The translations under genes were made by a program, and so were the position numbers. Under the pieces are notes generated by a model. It saw only the letters and a program-made list of their open reading frames with translations. It ran no database searches and was not told the origin of the DNA. DNA of 5,726 nt, from contig JAZSPB010000144.1 of assembly GCA_045537235.1 (NCBI GenBank), positions 1 through 5,726 on the forward strand. Reading direction: 5' to 3'. Source of the DNA: RGIG8775 sp045537235. GTDB lineage: Bacteria; Bacillota; Clostridia; Oscillospirales; CAG-272. Every line of letters begins with the position of its first letter. The first letter of the stretch is position 1. Below are positions 5,467 to 5,726 of this stretch, one piece after another.

Positions 5467-5726
5467 ATGGAAAACAACATCGAATATGTATGGAAGGACA
5501 AAAAACGCACGATTTTCGGTCTTCCATGGACATTTACAACCTACAAGCTGACAAAGGACAAGCTTCTTATCGAATCGGGCTTTTTAAGCAAGAAGGAAGA
5601 AGAAGTCCGCCTTTACCGCATTATGGACCTTACACTCAACCGTCCGTTCTGGCAGAGAATCTGGGGACTTGGCACTATCCATTGCTGCACAGCAGACAAG
5701 TCCACTCCGGAATTTGACGTTCTCAA
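5467..5726 (+). CDS. Bacterial PH-domain protein (bPH2/DUF304 type), 3' end outside window
   Basis: The visible 86 codons run open to the window edge. The start is fixed by GGAGGA (5455-5460), 6 nt before ATG. After a short polar N-terminus (MENNIEYVWKDKK), the sequence follows the bPH2 pattern: TFTTYKLTKDKLLIESGFLSK (22-42), a strand pair; EEEVRLYRIMDLTL (44-57), the conserved regulator-like strand with an R-I-D core; FWQRIWGLGTIHCCTADKS (61-79), the R..G.G.I turn. These YdbS/YdbT-related domains form a PH-like beta barrel and often sit at or near membranes, but no membrane segment is seen in this part. The substrate or partner is unknown. It is not co-transcribed with the tRNAs because of the terminator between them. 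Confidence 0.85.
   Translation, partial: MENNIEYVWKDKKRTIFGLPWTFTTYKLTKDKLLIESGFLSKKEEEVRLYRIMDLTLNRPFWQRIWGLGTIHCCTADKSTPEFDVL

Overview
The window looks like the chromosome of a low-to-mid GC Firmicute, most likely a gut-type Clostridia (Oscillospiraceae or Christensenellales-like). The grounds are sigma-A-type promoters, strong AGGAG-type ribosome sites, an AraC-controlled sugar catabolism operon, a bacterial PH-domain gene and tRNA genes that encode CCA. This placement is inference from style; no taxonomic marker gene is present.

Layout. Positions 1-164 hold a long palindromic intergenic element whose left arm is cut by the window edge. Next comes an AraC-family regulator on the minus strand (167-1000), divergent from a two-gene operon on the plus strand. 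The operon has a UxuA/D-mannonate dehydratase family protein (1174-2118) and, 10 nt later, a cytoplasmic clan-A-like TIM-barrel glycoside hydrolase (2129-3748). A second copy of the palindromic element (3750-about 3950) fills the gap to a convergent minus-strand gene of unknown function (3954 to about 4889). A strong promoter then drives a tRNA-Leu(UAA)/initiator tRNA-Met(CAU) pair (5101-5269) that ends in an intrinsic terminator. The window closes with the 5' part of a bacterial PH-domain (bPH2/DUF304-type) gene starting at 5467.

How the genes fit. The AraC protein has an N-terminal cupin-type ligand domain and probably senses a sugar and activates the divergent operon, whose promoter has an extended -10 but no good -35. 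The hydrolase has no signal peptide, so it should cleave an imported oligosaccharide in the cytoplasm. The dehydratase-family partner suggests the released sugar is a uronic acid or feeds the mannonate to 2-keto-3-deoxygluconate step. No transporter, isomerase, KDG kinase or aldolase is in the window, so the pathway would have to be completed elsewhere.

The least ordinary feature is the palindromic element. Its outer arms start 1-4 nt after the stop codons of three different genes. The two copies have different stem sequences that still pair, and the two arms in the best state bracket the AraC-UxuA-hydrolase module in inverted orientation.
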